In this document: positions 6,078-6,347 of the stretch, piece by piece
Numbering within the stretch: the stretch's first letter is position 1
How the letters are laid out: each line of letters begins with the position of its first letter
From: Candidatus Omnitrophota bacterium
GTDB taxonomy: Bacteria > Omnitrophota > Gorgyraeia > Gygaellales > Profunditerraquicolaceae
DNA: 6,347 nucleotides
Assembly (NCBI GenBank): GCA_023228185.1
Contig: JALOBQ010000058.1
Span: forward strand, 1 to 6,347
Reading direction: 5' to 3'
Notes under the pieces: generated by a model
The model's database searches: none
Told to the model about the DNA's origin: nothing
What the model saw: only the letters and a program-made list of their open reading frames with translations
Made by a program: the position numbers and the translations under genes

Positions 6078-6347
6078 ATGGCAAGCACAACTACGCAAAT
6101 TAAATTCGGCACAGACGGCTGGAGAGCGATTATCGGCGATACTTACACCTATGAAAATGTGCGTATTGTTACGCAAGCGGTAGCTGATTACATTGGCGCG
6201 GGAAAAAAGGTTGCCATCGGTTTTGACACGCGTTTTATGTCTGGTAAATTCGCGGAAGCTTCGGCTGTTGTTTTAAAAAGTAACGGCATTGAAGTGGTAT
6301 TATCTGACCGCTGCGCGCCTACGCCGGCTTTAAGTTTCGCGGTAAAA
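6078..6347 (+). CDS. Phosphoglucomutase/phosphomannomutase family protein, 5' part (continues beyond window)
   Basis: These enzymes move a phosphate between C1 and C6 of hexoses such as glucose or mannose through a phosphoserine. Only the first 90 residues are present, running in frame to the right edge. They cover the start of domain I: KFGTDGWRAIIG (9-20), GFDTRFMSGKFA (48-59) and SDRCAPTPALSFAVK (76-90). The active-site serine (usually in a TASHNP-type motif) would lie just past the edge. GTDGWRA, rather than the GTDGIRG typical of GlmM, points to the phosphoglucomutase/phosphomannomutase branch; the exact sugar cannot be told from this fragment. The ATG at 6078 has AGGAGA nine bases upstream. 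The gene follows rpe after 13 bases and is probably in the same operon, grouping two sugar-phosphate enzymes. Confidence 0.92.
   Translation, partial: MASTTTQIKFGTDGWRAIIGDTYTYENVRIVTQAVADYIGAGKKVAIGFDTRFMSGKFAEASAVVLKSNGIEVVLSDRCAPTPALSFAVK

Noticed and set aside
1..6347. Mobile element, defence system, CRISPR array, tRNA or rRNA
   Set aside because: Genes cover nearly the whole window, the only gaps are short, and none shows terminal repeats, spacer arrays or RNA-gene features.

Overview
The window is a compact stretch of bacterial housekeeping genes, all on the + strand. It has almost no non-coding DNA and no phage, transposon, CRISPR or rearrangement signature. Eight genes are visible: the 3' part of a ribonuclease G/E gene, then rplU (ribosomal protein L21), obg (ribosome-assembly GTPase), proB and proA (first two steps of proline synthesis), nadD (NAD synthesis), rpe (pentose-phosphate epimerase), and the first 90 codons of a phosphoglucomutase/phosphomannomutase-type gene. 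Base composition is moderate, start codons are ATG plus one GTG, and Shine-Dalgarno sites are present before some genes but not all. The order rng-rplU-(rpmA)-obg-proB-proA-nadD is an old bacterial arrangement, known for example from Clostridia and Deltaproteobacteria. Together with the divergent but intact proteins this suggests an uncultured bacterium, possibly Omnitrophota or a relative; that placement is a low-confidence impression.

Layout: positions 2-1102 encode the catalytic part of RNase G/E, ending in a weak AT-rich hairpin. A near-consensus sigma-70 promoter (1122-1150) and a leader of about 80 nt precede rplU (1237-1557). After a 39-base gap with no ribosome site, obg begins at 1597. 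obg overlaps proB by 23 bases, proB and proA are 3 bases apart, proA and nadD 13 bases apart, nadD and rpe overlap by 4 bases (GTGA), and the phosphohexomutase follows 13 bases after rpe. From rplU onwards this reads as one operon driven mainly from the promoter at 1122-1150.

Functionally the unit joins RNA processing and ribosome assembly (RNase G, L21, Obg) with central biosynthesis: proline, NAD, pentose phosphates and sugar phosphates. The notable points are small ones. rpmA (L27) is missing from its usual place between rplU and obg. Obg has no C-terminal extension domain. A TATAAT box sits just upstream of the obg start, which has no ribosome site. A small inverted repeat lies between a distant Shine-Dalgarno and the nadD start. 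I found no previously undescribed system here.
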